DNA from: Holacanthus passer
Lineage: Eukaryota; Chordata; Actinopteri; Pomacanthidae
Direction: 5' to 3'
Assembly: GCA_025331565.1 (NCBI GenBank)
Contig: JAFREQ010000030.1
Span: 6,818,501 to 6,882,500 of the forward strand
Length of the DNA stretch: 64,000 bases
The position numbers and the translations under genes are program-made. Shown piece by piece: positions 21,276-33,825 of this stretch (the first letter of the stretch is position 1; every line of letters begins with the position of its first letter). The notes beneath the pieces are model-generated. The model worked only from the letters and a program-made list of their open reading frames with translations, was not told where the DNA came from and did not search any database.

Positions 21276-21830
21276 ACCCCACACACACATGCACAGTGTA
21301 CAGTTAGCTCATACCAGCATAACCTCTCTGACACACACATACGTCCATACTGTACATACTGTAAGAAGACTCTGCTGTGATGGATGTGATTCAAGGCTGG
21401 ATTTGGGTTTGGCAATGCATCTTTTATTTCACACAAACATTACTGAAACATTTCCTCTGGTGTCAGTATCATCCACCTTCTGATATGATGAATATACTTT
21501 GATATGTTTCTGATTTTTACCTTGACATTGTTCAGATTACATATTTATTGTAGAATAATGAATACTACACTGTGATGAGTGTACAAAAGTCCAGCTGCCT
21601 CAGCATGGTCCAGTCTGTGATCATCCAATGAGGATCATGTGTCTGCATGGTCCTACTGGACTAAAAAGAAAAGAGAGTGGTTCATGCTGTGACAGTATAA
21701 GAGCTGTACACTGATGATGGATTGCAGACTCAGGATTATTGTTATTATCTTGGGTGTCAGTGCAGAGTTTTATGGTCTTCGTGCTGTTTCCAGCCTGATT
21801 CAAATAATAAAAATCTGGGAGAAACACTAA
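21276..21830 (+). other. ndufs8 3' UTR
   Basis: Sequence after the stop codon up to the AATAAA at 21806-21811. It holds a short CA run at about 21280-21292 and no other feature. Confidence 0.6.
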
Positions 21831-24260
21831 TGTGTCAAGCATGAACGTTCCATCTTGATGTAGTAGAAAAATTACAATCTCAATCTCTCGCATCTCGAGG
21901 TCACCAAACTGAGCAGATGCTGTCAGTTTATAAAGAAGACTCCAACCCCTATAAATGTAAGCCTTGAGTTAAGAGGAGAATTTATACAAAATAATTAGCA
22001 TATGGGGGAAGATGCCCCACCCATACGTAACTCAGCTGTGCCCAACAAATGTCAGTCAAATTATTATTTATGTGTTGCCTACATTCAATGGGTGAATGTC
22101 AATCCTACTTCCTTGTGTTTTGGAATTTTCCAACTGGATTTTGTCCACCTTCATATCCATACTGCTGCCTTGGTTTCATACATGTACATTACCACGACAT
22201 TTTTCTGTTAACATTAAAACTAACATATTTATAATGTAAACACAACATGCTTCCTATTTATCGACTCCAGTTAATTCTACTGGAGTCCAATTATTAACTG
22301 AAAAAGAACTCACTCTTTGGGGAATTGACATGGTGTAAATGGTCTCCAGTAAGCCATTTAAGGGACATTTCATTACATGTCCGATCACCTAGACTTTGGT
22401 CCAGAAATATCATTCAGACATAAAAAAAAAAAGCTTCTCATTTCCTCACTGTGAGAATGAGTTCAAAGGTGTTGCTGCTGTAAACTGGAGCTGCAATTAC
22501 AAAGGGAAGGATACAGAGGACAGTGGACATGTGGTGGTTGAAGCTGCTAGTAGGAAAATGACCTGACAATTATTAGAATTATTATGGTAAATAAAGACAG
22601 TAAAAGTAGATGTCAAATTAAAGTTTAGTCATTCAAATTATAGGCAATCTAGTTCATAGATGAAAGAGACATGTTTGATTGCACTTGTTGGAAGATTATC
22701 TTTAGTTACTATGTCATGTTTTGTGATTTGTGTGTTTAACTTGCTGCATAGCTGTGCACCTACAAGTATATGAGGGCAGAGGACAAACAAAGCCATGCCT
22801 CTTTTTATTATTATATGGTCAAAGAAATACACAAGATAATAGATATTATTCTTAAATATTAAAGAATACCATATCTAGGATGCTCCACTGCAAACATTTT
22901 AATTTTCAAGTACCCTGTAATAAATAACCCCAAAATAGATACAGCTCAAGTGGTTCACTTTGTGTCAAATAACATCTGGGTTTTCATCATTTTTGGCCTC
23001 TCCAAGCACTGGTACCAAAACAGCATCTAGTTGATTTCAAATGAGCCAAGTGGCCTACTATTAACAATGTGTTAAGAGGTAATTCCTCAACTCTATTCTG
23101 CATTAATGATATTATAAATCTTACTGCAGGGCTTTTTAAATGTTCACATAAACTCTGAGAAACCTGTTGACAGCTGGTTTGGGCTTTGAGTGGTGACAAT
23201 ACATGTGACCCTGAAGGGCAGTGGCAGTCCTTAAACTACAAGGGTGTCCAAGAATCCCACAAAAAATCTAAAGTTGGTGAGATTTCTGTGTTCCTTATCG
23301 TGCCTGAAGAATACAGTGTTTCTAGTTTCTACAGAGTAACAGCACTGTTTGCAAGAGAAACCCATTTCTAGAGGTCCCTATCTTCAATTTAACTATTATC
23401 TAAATTTATCTGACAGTAAAATTTTGGGTATATTCACAATTCTTCGAAAAAGACTTTGTGTGGATGGATAATAAGCCATTTAAAAAAATCTTAGGCAATC
23501 ATAACTCATATTACAGGTCTGCTTTGCTCAAGCATTACCAACTTAGGAACATGTCACAAGCCGACCAACTTTTCTATTTATTTAAACTCATCTTTAGCTG
23601 TCACATAACATGATGTCTGAACCATTACGTTCAGTGTGAAAAGTATCTATAAGCCAATAAACCACTAACTAAAGCTAAATAAAGCCAGTAATTTTAGTGG
23701 GCTGTACTACAGTAATGGTCCAGGGTATGGTAGTTTGCAAAAATGGACATGTACTTTTGGAATCCTGAAGGTCTGGGTCCCACAAAATGTGAAGAGTGCA
23801 TGCAAAATGTCACACATGTAACAACAACAACAATAATACTAATACTAATAATAAGCCCCAAAACTTAATGCATTAACTCCAGTCCTGAAAACATTATCAC
23901 AATGAAAGCAAATATTTTTTCTGTACCTAAATATAATTCAATCTCATTAACATTAGCTCGCTGGCGATTTGATGAAACACCATACAAGACTAAAGCTAAG
24001 TTCCTACCCTAGCTTTGTCAGTAAACTTCCTTAAGTCTGAAGTGAAAGTCACAAGGAAAATTTTCTGAGCTCTGACATTAAAATCATAGACTGTGTAAAA
24101 CTAAAATTTGCAGTAAAACAGGATGGAGGTTTGTGGTTATTTTTCACAGAAACATATAGTACACAGCCTATATAGTAAAAAACCACTGAGAATACTGTAA
24201 TAATACTGTGAAAACCATGCTGAACAATGTTGAAATATAACATTAAAATTGAAGTTACAC
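21831..24260. other. intergenic, no gene recognised
   Basis: AT-rich DNA. Open frames here are short and unlike any family I know. A small ACA/ATA repeat lies at about 23820-23853. Confidence 0.45.
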
Positions 24261-24269
24261 TCACCTTGT

Positions 24270-24930
24270 TTGCCACTTTTCAGAATGGTAGAGGGGCTCC
24301 TGGGGGTATCATCAGTTCAAACTTGTGGTAGAGAGCATCCAGCTTGATAAAGCCAGGGCAATAAGACAAGGTAAAGTTAAAATGGTTGAAAAACAATGGC
24401 CACCTGGCTTGTTGGGAATTCAACCTCTTGGCTGTTCTGCTGTACTTCAGGTTCTTCTGGTCGGTCTATGTCGGAAACTGCTGTTCAGCTCCCTTCAGCC
24501 AGTGACTACAGGTAGCCCACATCATAGTTCCTCTCAGCCTGGGACAGCTACCTGGAAAAGAAGGCGCAATGGTCTGGAATAGTGAGAAGTGCAGAGTGCA
24601 GAGGAGAACTGGTGCTTGAGTGTCCAGAAAACCTTGTCATCGTCAGGATTCCATTGGAACCCAAAAATCTTTGTAACTGCTTGTGATCAGAGGGAACAGG
24701 TCTGCAACAGCACTAACCTTAGCTGGGTCAATCTGAATATTACCTGGAGACACGATAGAACCCAGGAAGGAGAAGGATTGCCGGTGGAACTCACACTTTT
24801 CTGCCTTAACAGACAACCGCTGAAGAACCCTCAAGATGTGCTGCATATGTTCTTTCTCATTCATAGAAAAAATGAGAATATCATCCAAATGCAAAGATAT
24901 TACTGATAATTCTGAGTACTGCAATACATT
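24270..24930 (-). mobile_element. Ty3/gypsy pol remnant (RT to RNase H)
   Basis: On the minus strand the reverse transcriptase region shows LDDILIFS (from the usual Y-L-D-D-I-L-I-F/Y-S catalytic block), then HILRVLQRL, KAEKCEFH and SFLGSIVSPG. Further on, an RNase H piece (SQAERNYDVG-like) and the KLDALYHKFE motif (usually K-P/A-D-A-L-S-R) follow. Stops and frameshifts interrupt it, so it is inactive. The DALYHKFE segment looks like a host exon until its gypsy match is seen. Confidence 0.8.
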
Positions 24931-25301
24931 TTATTGTACTGATTCTGTGAAAGCCAGCATAGTGATGTTCAACATAATGGACAAAAAGTACAAAATACAT
25001 GTGTAGTTTTCAGTTTAAATCTTTGACCACAAGGTGGCAGTGTTGTGCAATTTTGTTAAAAAGCTGTGCAGGACCACAATAACTACAATTTAGTCTGGAG
25101 TCCTGTCTCTGTGGGTAACAAAAGAAATGGCCACACCTCAATGCAGTATTCAGATGGTTCAGAATGATTACATTTATTACATTTAAAGCACCTGTAAACA
25201 GCCAATCAGTGATGCATCGGAAGGTGGTTATGCGGCTGCAGAAAGAGTGTATGTGCATATAAAAGTGTGTATGATAGACAGGTGATAAACATCAAGCTCA
25301 C

Positions 25302-25452
25302 CTCTCCCACATAGGAGAGGAGGCTGTCAGTCAGATGGGTTCCCAGTACACTGCTGATGTCAGTACACAGCACCTTCTTCTGTTTCAACTTAAAGTTCTT
25401 CCCCACCTGCAGGAGACTTTGAAACTTTCACAGTCCTGCTAGCAAATCTGTC

Positions 25453-25486
<34 letters not shown>

Positions 25487-26822
25487 AAAGTAACAAAGTA
25501 ACAACTACAAAAAGTAAAAAATTTCAATTGAATTGAAGATTTAATTTAACTGAAGCTTTATTTTTTATTGTATTTGTACTGTTAACATATACCCTGATTC
25601 TGAAAAAGTTGGGACGCTGTGTAAAAAACATAAAAACAGAATGCGATCATTTGAAAATATACTTTGTTTAATGACCATTGATTTTATGATGTGTTCCTGA
25701 GCCCATGTAGTAATCTCCTTTATCCAATCATGTGTCTCTCTCTTCTCTCCATCCTCGCTTGTGAACGACTGAGTCTTTCCAGGATGAACCTTTCATACCC
25801 AATCATGATCCTATCACCTGTTACCAATGAACCTGTTTACCTGTGGAAGGAACCAAACAGGTGTTTGCCCAAACTTGTTTAGAATGTGCTGCTGGCATGA
25901 AATTTAAAATAAGCATATATTTACAAAAATGAAAAGAAGCTGATGAGGTAAAACAATCAATAAATATTCTTTCTCTTTATATATATATATATATATAAAA
26001 TCACAAATGATCACATTCTGATTAATTTATATTTTATACAGCCTTCCACCTTTTTGCAATTAGGGTTGTATTTCAATTTAAATTAGGATTTATTTTGCAC
26101 TGCAAGCCACATTTCCCATACAGATCAGAATTTGCTCCACTCAGGACGACTTCTTCACAGGCTTTCTGGGGAAGTTTGAACACCCAACTGATGGTGTCAG
26201 GGCTTGAAGAGGCACAGCAGACATGTCCCACTGTTCACTGAGGGGGAGGACTTCAATACGACATCATGACTACATGAAGGTCTGAGAACAGGACTCAGGA
26301 CTCTTACGTTCTTCTTCTATATCAGGCAGGGCCAACGACTTCCTGTCCAGCTTCTTTAACAGCTCGCTGGAGCTTTTCTCTATTCTAACATGAATCTGCA
26401 CATTCACACACTGTATAAACACAGCATCATGCACAGTGTGATCTAATGCATTAATAATCTATGCAAGAACTGGCTTCTGCATTTACAACACAAAACAAGC
26501 ACATTTTTACCAGCCAAGCCAAGAAATTGCCTTTTTGTGTCACATATGTATTTGTTTCAGTACATTCCATTGAGAAAACAAGGTATTGTATTGAATACAA
26601 ATGAAGAGGAGTAGAGAGAAGTCATCATTTTGTGGCTGTCAAAGCTCCAGTAGGCTCTCTGTTTTAGCGCAGACATGGGTTTGCAGGATAACAAGCATAC
26701 CTGTATGTAACGTCAACTTAATGGTAGCTAACGTTTGCAAATGGTGGTGTTTTTGAATCGCTGTCAAATTGACTTGAAACCTAATTTTTAAAGTTAACCA
26801 GGTTTCATACCAACTTTGCCAT
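25302..26822 (-). other. Candidate exons of an unrecognised gene (tentative)
   Basis: Three minus-strand segments have splice-like borders. 26822-26811: ATGGCAAAGTTG|GTATGA. 26395-26308: open after GTGCAG, reading about EKSSSELLKKLDRKSLALPD and ending GAAC|GTAAGA. 25406-25302: CTCCTGCAG|, 35 codons reading about GKNFKLKQKKVLCTDISSVL, ending GAG|GTGAGC. The third does not join in phase to the second, so an exon is missing or the set is spurious. I recognise no family; the flanking gypsy remnants make a relic possible. Confidence 0.22.
25449..25486. repeat. (CA)n microsatellite
   Basis: An uninterrupted AC dinucleotide run of about 36 bp. Confidence 0.9.
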
Positions 26823-28080
26823 GATGAGCTGCGATACTGTCCCAAATCGAACTGTGCATGGTGTAATTTTGGTAATAAGCATGGCAGAAGTAAACTTCAA
26901 AATTGCGAAAGAGGTTTGGTGTACTGTTAGGCCCTGAACAAAGCATAACATTAATCATGGATTTTTCTTATAGATACAATGTAGTTGGTGGATTATATAA
27001 AGTACACACATGACTTTACCATTATGACTTAAACATTTCACAGTTTGATAAACAGTCTCCAGCTTCATGTTCCAAATTGTGATTTCAGTAACATTTAAGG
27101 CAAAAACAAAACACCTGATATGAGAGTGAAATTTAGCTGCTAATTGTTACTTGGTTTCTACAAGTTAATAATTAACTCAAGACTTTTAGAGACAAATATG
27201 GAACAACAGCCACTTAACAGTCAGCCACTGAACTACATGATGTTATTAACCTAAGCTTACACATATAATTATAAATTGTGAATTTCACCTGGCATGAACA
27301 TTATTTGAATTTGAAATTTGCGCAGGAAGGGAGAATCAACTAATGCTATACAACATTTTATATAAACACTCAATTTAAGATGAATACATTGAAGTGATAC
27401 ATTTATAAAAATGCTGCCAAGAAAAAGCAACCTATTTCTAATCAATTATGGCACTGAGGCCAAGAACTCATACTAAAGTTAGGTGTTGTGTTGTATTGGC
27501 ATTGACTCTTGCATTAACATTAGCTAGCGAGCAGTTAAAATTAGCATTAACTTACCTTAAATCATGTCCTAACTTAAAAATCCTCATGTAACTGTAACGT
27601 AATGTAATTTTATTTTTATTTATTTTTTATTTAAGAGTCAAATTTTACATGCTTCCATTACGGGTATATTAAAGTGTCTGACACCCTCATCTTTGTCTCC
27701 TTTGTTCTTTGTCTATTAGGGCAACTCCTTCAAGGTGTGCTGGTATGTCATATTGCTGGGCAGGATTAGATTCATTTTCCATGGTTTTGTCATCATCTGG
27801 ATTTTAATTGTTATGTATTTTAATCTATTTATTTTCTCCTTTACTTTAATTTTATTGCCTTAGTTATCATGGCCTAAATAATGACAGTATTTTGTGTGGT
27901 TATAGTACCAGTCAGAGCCAATAATTGACAGTGACATACCTGCAATAGAAAACAGGATCAATCTGTTTTCAAATTAAACAATCAAAAAAATTAAATTAAA
28001 AATTAAATAAACTAGACACATTCAAATTAAATTATTAAATATTTGATTTGGTGAACTGGACATTTCGTTCAGTTTGTATA
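26823..28080. other. AT-rich intergenic DNA, no gene recognised
   Basis: No coding signal, known repeat or RNA gene seen on either strand. Confidence 0.4.
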
Positions 28081-28082
28081 AG

Positions 28083-28470
28083 TTAAGATAAGAGATAAGA
28101 TAAGATCTACCTTTATTCATTCCACAGTGGGGAAATTTACATTGCACAGCAACAAGGGGATAGTTAAATAGTTAAATAGTATAAACAGAAGGTTTAAAAA
28201 AGTATTTACAATTTAGCAACCACAGGCTAAGAAAAAGTAAAAATTACAAATTTACAAATTTACACGGCTTATTTACAGATGTGCATGGAATATGAAATAT
28301 GTGATCAGTATCACTATGAGACCGGACGGAATTAAATATGAAGTATTCAATATTGAACATGAAATATTGCACATTAAGTTAATGAAATGTTGCACAGTGA
28401 AAAATATTGCACAGTGAAAAGAATAAAGAATAAATAAATACACCGGGAGTGAGTGTGCCTGCGGACTAGC
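28083..28470 (-). mobile_element. Antisense non-LTR retrotransposon 3' end
   Basis: The segment starts with AAGATAAGATCTACCTTTAT and CACAGTGGGGAAATTTAC, the reverse complement of the LINE tail found at 14689 and 16147. It continues into TTGCACAGTGAAAAATATTG repeats typical of LINE 3' UTR sequence. Only the non-coding tail is recognisable. Confidence 0.55.
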
Positions 28471-28479
28471 CTCCTACAC

Positions 28480-29990
28480 CAGACTATAATAGAAAGTTAA
28501 TCTAAAATTTAATGGAATAAAAAAGTACAGTAAATAAAATACAAATTGTGTTAAACTGTCCAAACATATTTTGGGCACACACAGAAAAGGCAGAGATGAA
28601 AGACTGGGTTTTGGCATCGATATTAGGCTACCAAAAACATTGACAGAGGAAGGTGAGCCTCTGGTTGGTACCACGATGGTAGGTGAGGTGTGTTGAATGA
28701 GAACATTTGAGAACCTGGGAGTGGACAGAGTCAGGGACAAAGCGGCAGTTGAAGGTACTTTTACCTGGGTCAGGTTGTTCACCCTGGGCTTGTTTTACCA
28801 GTGACTCAGTTTCCAAGGTGATGGTGGCAATGATGCATTGGCGTTAATTAAGCCACTCAATTGACTGGATACAGGAGAGATTTAAATGGTTCATCCACAC
28901 AATGAGGGGTTGGCAATTGTCTCCAATCAATGGGGCCACTCCTTCCAGAGCCAGTTTAACAGCGAGATGCTTTCTTTTGCCAATATCATAGTTCCTCTCT
29001 GCAAGATAAAGTCTTTGAGAGAAAAATGCTCAGGGGTTTAGTTTATTGTCAGCTGAGGAACGTTAAGACAGGACAGCACCACTCCAGTGTCTGAGGCATC
29101 CACCTCCATGATGAACCAAAGGCCAGAAACTGGTTGGATGAGGAGAGGAGACAAAACAGGGCTTGAGCTCATTGCAGGAGGTAGAGGTGAGGGCTGTGAT
29201 CAGGACAGGGATGCAACTGTAGCTGCGGATGGGCCTCCTACAGAAGTTAGCAAGCCCCAGGAATTGCTGCAGGTGTTGGCCCCTCTGACATGGCGGTAAC
29301 CTTAGTGAGGTCCTATTACACCAGACCCTGTGCACTAATGTACCCAAGGATGCATTGGGGTACCTGGCACACATGTTGCTCATGTTCAGCTGGGAACTGG
29401 GAGAAAATCAAGATGCCGTTCAGATAGATGAAAACAAATTGGTTGATCATGTCTTGGAGGACATTGCTGACCAAAGCCTGGAAAACAGCGGGAGTGCTGG
29501 TTGAACCAAATGGCATTACCAAGTACTCAAGGTGTCCAAGTGTTGAATGTTGACTTCCACCTGTTGAAAGTTTTCTTTCATCACAGATGCAGACAAGGTA
29601 GCAGACAATGCGCAGGTCTAACTTAGTAGTTTACAGTAGCTCCATCGAAGGGGAAAAAGCAGAGCTGACGAGAGGCAGAGAGCACGTTTTTAAAAGTAAT
29701 GTTATTAAGGCCACGATAATAAAGGAATAGAAGGTCTCAAGGATCTGTCTTTCTTTTCAACATACAAAATACAGCATCCACTGGATAAGACAAAGGTCTG
29801 CTAATTCTTGCGGCAAGGAAGTCCTATATGTACTTCTCCATCATCTCACAGTCAGGTCTAAAGAGGTTGTAGAGCCGACTGCTGGTGGTGCTGAGGTGGC
29901 AGGGACAAGGAATGATGTTTGCTAAAAACAAGCTGAGGTCATGATACACCTCCTAGACAGAGGATAGGTCAGGAGGCACCAGCAGGGGCT
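28480..29990 (-). mobile_element. Ty3/gypsy pol remnant (RT, RNase H, integrase zinc domain)
   Basis: In minus-strand order: reverse transcriptase (29316-29522: MPFGSTSTPAVFQALVS, then a decayed YLNGILIFS in place of the catalytic LDD); RNase H (about 28850-29110: DASDTGVVLS, AFFSQRL, LAERNYDIG); integrase zinc-binding region (about 28630-28790: RFVPDSVHSQVL, SHSTHLTYHRG). The domain order is that of Ty3/gypsy pol. Stops and frameshifts throughout, and no flanking LTRs recognised, so it is a dead copy. It shares orientation and family type with the remnant at 24270. Confidence 0.82.
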
Positions 29991-30202
29991 GCGGCCAAAT
30001 GCAAACAGTTAGAGCAGAAGGTGCTCAAAGAGGTAATCTTACCTGTGGTCCAGTCAATGTGTGAGATGTTGGTCTTGAGTCAGGGATAACAGAGCACCAG
30101 CGGGTTTCCTGACTCTCACACCAGCTGGTTTCCTGACTCTCACATACCTGTCTCCACTCCCAACTATACACCAAGTAGCAGCCTCGGAGGTTGAAAAATG
30201 AG

Positions 30203-30436
30203 ACCAATGCGAAAACTGCAGTTCCTCAAATGGCCACTTTTAACTCCAAAAGCAAGTCAATCCCCATAGACCCATATTACGATGCCAAACTTTACAGCAG
30301 AAATAAACAAGTTTAGAGCCTAGTACAAAAAACGTTTTTGGTCTCTATTAGCTTATTTCCCCCTTCACGACAACTGTATGGGGGTGATTTTTTTTATAAT
30401 ACACTTGTTATAACTATATCAAGGCTCAAAGCTTAA
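30203..30436 (+). repeat. Interspersed repeat (AACTGCAGTTCCTC family), copy 1
   Basis: Contains AAAACTGCAGTTCCTCAAAT, CCACTTTTAACTCCAAAAGC, GTCAATCCCCATAGACCC and ends TTATAACTATATCAAGGCT. The same family recurs at 63842-64000. I recall this sequence as common in teleost genomes; its transposon class is unclear to me. Confidence 0.7.
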
Positions 30437-30779
30437 AGGCATAATTAAAGATGTGGTCAAATCTGTAAAAATGCATTAATTGATTACGTTTGTCTGCCAA
30501 TGACTTGTCCAGGTCTGTTGGATAAGTGGAGCTCAACTTAAGTCGCTCTTAAATAAAGAGTGTCTGTAGAGAGCCCTACCACCTGGAAACCAGGCCCCCA
30601 GCAACTGAAACAGAGCATGAGTGCCACACAGAAAAAACACAACACTAACGCTACGAAAAAACACTAAACCAAAAACACTGGAGTATAAACACAAATACAC
30701 TGAAAATAAAATAGAAAGAACAAAAAAAAAAATATCAAGAAATCCCAACTATGATAGGTTTCCCTGTAACTAGTTAAAA

Positions 30780-32170
30780 CCAACCATAAAACCAGGTCTG
30801 CTAAATAATAGGTCTCTAGCTTATAAGTCATTCTTAATTAATGATCTTATTACAAATCATAAACTAGATTTTATTATTTTAACTGAAACCTAGATAGACA
30901 TGAATAGCAATATTGCTATTATCAAACGAATGTCCACCAGACGACAACTCCAATCAGTCAGAAAAAGCCACTTTTTGATTTTTTTTTTCAACGGTATCTC
31001 AAACTCTGTCCTGATCACGTTCCTTGAAACTGGAGTTTTCCCCAAAGTCTTCAAAACTGCTGTTTTGAAACCTCAACTGAAGAAGTCCAATCTAGATTGT
31101 GGAAGTCTACACAATTATAGGCCTATATCAAGCCTTCAGTTCTTAGATATTTGAAAAAAAATTCTGCCAGATAAACAATGCTCTAAATGAAAACAATATT
31201 CTAAAGAAATTTCAAACATGTTTCAGAACTAATCATAGCACAGAGACTGCTCACACTGAGATAGTGATCTGAGACTTTGTACCGATGCCAGTAAGTTTTA
31301 GGTTCTGGTTCTCTTAGTTTTACGTGCAGTATTTGACACAGTGGACAGTGAAATCCTCTTAAACTGAACTGGGCTGGCCTCTCAAAGTGTGTTTTAAACT
31401 GGCACTGAACATACATTAAAGGAAGAAAATGTTATGTCCCTCATGGGGACCATGTGTCAAAAACATGACATGACCTCTGGTGTTGCATACGGGAGCTGCC
31501 TTGCCCCTCTTTTGTTCTCACTATACATGATTCCTCTACGTCATATGATCAGGGAACGTATTACTATGCTGATGATACACAGTTGTACATATCTGTTGAG
31601 CCAAGTGAGATGTCTTCAGCTCCCTCACTCACTACCTGTCAGCAATACATACATGGATGAATAACTTTCTTAAACTACATGAGGATAAGACAAAAATCCT
31701 ATTAGTTGTCCTCAAATCTTAAGGGGATTAGCTGATTAAAACATTTGGTAATCTGATTCCCTGGATCAAACCAGAATCAACAAGTCTGAGTGTTATTCCA
31801 ACTTAAGTAATAATTTATTTCAAGTAAAGTGCGAAAAAAAATCTCTTCAGTCTTAGCTACACCGACTCCCTGTATTGTCTAGAACTTATTTTCCTTTTAC
31901 TTCTATATAAAGCTGTCAGTGGCTTAGGACTGGCCTCCATCACATATTCCCTGTGGTCTTATGCTCCTTTTGAGCCCTTAGATCCTCTACTGCTTTTCCA
32001 GTTACCCAAAGCCCCACCAACAACAAAGAAAAAAAGTGGAGATGCAGTTTTCTTCAGCTATGCTCCCAAACTGTGCAAACAGCCTACCCACAGGTATTAG
32101 AGAGGAAGGCTCTGTTGAAAGTTTTAAAAACTCACTATGATGTGCGTGCTTGAACATGTTGTCCCATATG
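30780..32170 (+). mobile_element. L2-type LINE remnant
   Basis: Plus-strand pieces: an endonuclease start (SLAYKSFLINDLITNHKLD, about 30810-30870); reverse transcriptase with VLKPQLKKSNLD and NYRPISSLQFLDI (31060-31150); LAPLLFSLYM (31498-31530); and the catalytic block YADDTQLYIS (31566-31597). The endonuclease jumps directly to the RT, so an internal deletion has occurred, and many stops are present. Motifs fit the L2/Maui group of non-LTR elements. Confidence 0.78.
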
Positions 32171-33025
32171 CAGTTTTCAAATGACCTTTTATGCCTTTAA
32201 ATGTCTTTTTTAGGAGTTGATTTTGCTTTTAAATGTCTTTTTATTGATATTAGTTGAGTTAAGGACCTTTCCAATACCTCTGACTCACACTGTCGGGCAA
32301 GGGTGTTTAGACCCGTCCATTAAAGCAAGCATATTTTGTCTGAGTTCTGCATTCTTTACTTGATCATAAATCCTCTCTGAATGTTTCCAATCACAGAGTC
32401 CACTGATAAATGCATGCCTTTGTGACGGCACAAGTTTACAGGCATAGCAGCAAACTGAGCAAAGGAGCCATTCCTTTGGCACAATTTGGCTGTTTTGGAA
32501 ATGGCAATAAATTAAAGCTTTGGTGAGAGAGGGTGTCCTACTCCCAATTCCAGACTCCCATGATCCCTAGTTTTGGAAGGCTGCAGGCCCTCAGTGGATC
32601 GCCTCTTCTGTGCTCCATAACAGGTCCCCACAGTGCAGGATATCCAAGGAACATGGAGGTGTGGAAGCTGCTTGCCGTCCCAACAGATGATCCATTGCTT
32701 ATTGCCTGTTAGCTCTTAGCACTCCCACCTAGCTGCCCTGAAGGCCTTTCCATTTTTCATTGTACGTAAAACAAGATCTAACCAGATATTTTGCTTGTGT
32801 CCTGGGCCCTTTAGAGGTCTTAGTGGCCCCTGAGCAATTACCCCCTTCCCGTTATGGTTATCCAGCCCAGAGAATGTGTGTGTACATAACAATACCAGTG
32901 ATGATAGCTACAGTCCATTCAGGTGTTCCTGCTCCATTCCTTTATACATCCGGCATTAATAAAGCTAACAGATGCCTACTGTCACATCTAGCAGGCACAG
33001 AACAATATTAGCATTCATTTGGAGT
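32171..33025. other. intergenic, no gene recognised
   Basis: No family match on either strand. The open frames at 32285 (minus) and 32760 (plus) have no recognisable domain. Confidence 0.4.
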
Positions 33026-33026
33026 C

Positions 33027-33186
33027 GGGCGGCTGTAGCTCAGGAGGTAGAGCGGTTGTACACCAATCGGAAGGTTGGTGGTTAGATCCCTGGCCTCTGC
33101 AGTCTATGTGTTGAAGTGTCCTTGAGCAAGATACTGAACCCCAAGTTGCTCCCGATGGCTGTTCCATCAGTATTACACTATTAGAT
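33027..33186 (+). mobile_element. tRNA-like SINE fragment
   Basis: GGCGGCTGTAGCTCAGGAGG is a tRNA-like start with an A-box, and GGTTAGATCCC at 33080-33090 is a B-box one base off the usual GGTTCGATCCC. The body GAAGTGTCCTTGAGCAAGAT ACTGAACCCC is a widespread fish SINE core. It does not fold into a full tRNA as far as I can tell by eye. A related tail piece is at 54548-54620. Confidence 0.7.
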
Positions 33187-33825
33187 TATTATTGTCATCA
33201 TAAGTGACCCTTCATATTACACAGTCATTTTATCCAACGTGCAAATGAAAATACAGATTAAAGCTTAAATAGTTTGAGCTGTTGTTATTTTTCCTTTTCA
33301 GTTTGCTTTGGACTAAGGCTAGCTACCACGCTTGCTGTTTCCCCTGTTTCCAGAATTACAAGAATTTCTCACTTATCTCATGGGATTGAGATGTGAAGAT
33401 GGTTTGCACTCATTGTCCAGGTTTTGAAACTAACTCTGTGCCACCATAATACAGTTGAACAGTTTTAATTGGAGTTATTATTGATAGAAACACAAAACAA
33501 TCAAACTCCTTGTATGTGTGTATACTTGGCCAATAAAGCTGATTCTGATAGAACACAAAGTTGTAGCCACGACAGTAGACAATGCTGTAAATGTGGATGT
33601 TGCTATAAAGAAGCTACATATTCTAAAACGTGGAGGTTTCACACTTTCAACCTGGCAGCACAGAAGAGCTATACAGTCATCACAGTCTGAAGATGGGTAC
33701 CTAAGATTAGTGTCATCAATTCAGCATCTTGCCAAACTTGAATTATGATCACAATCTCATGACTCAGGCACAGAAGAGGTTCTGCTCTTGAATTATGACC
33801 ATAACATTATGATGTTACAGTGAAG

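Noticed and set aside
24290..24370. Minus-strand segment KLDALYHKFE...PPGAPLPF followed by a stop, which looked like a terminal host exon
   Set aside because: It aligns with the gypsy motif K-x-D-A-L-S-R at the end of RNase H, and upstream sequence gives gypsy RT, so it is part of a retrotransposon fossil.
25449..25486. CRISPR-like or regulatory tandem array
   Set aside because: It and the similar arrays in the window are plain dinucleotide microsatellites; no spaced direct repeats exist.
33027..33100. Functional tRNA gene
   Set aside because: Promoter-like boxes are present but the B-box is off consensus, acceptor stems do not pair by eye, and the sequence runs on into a known SINE body.
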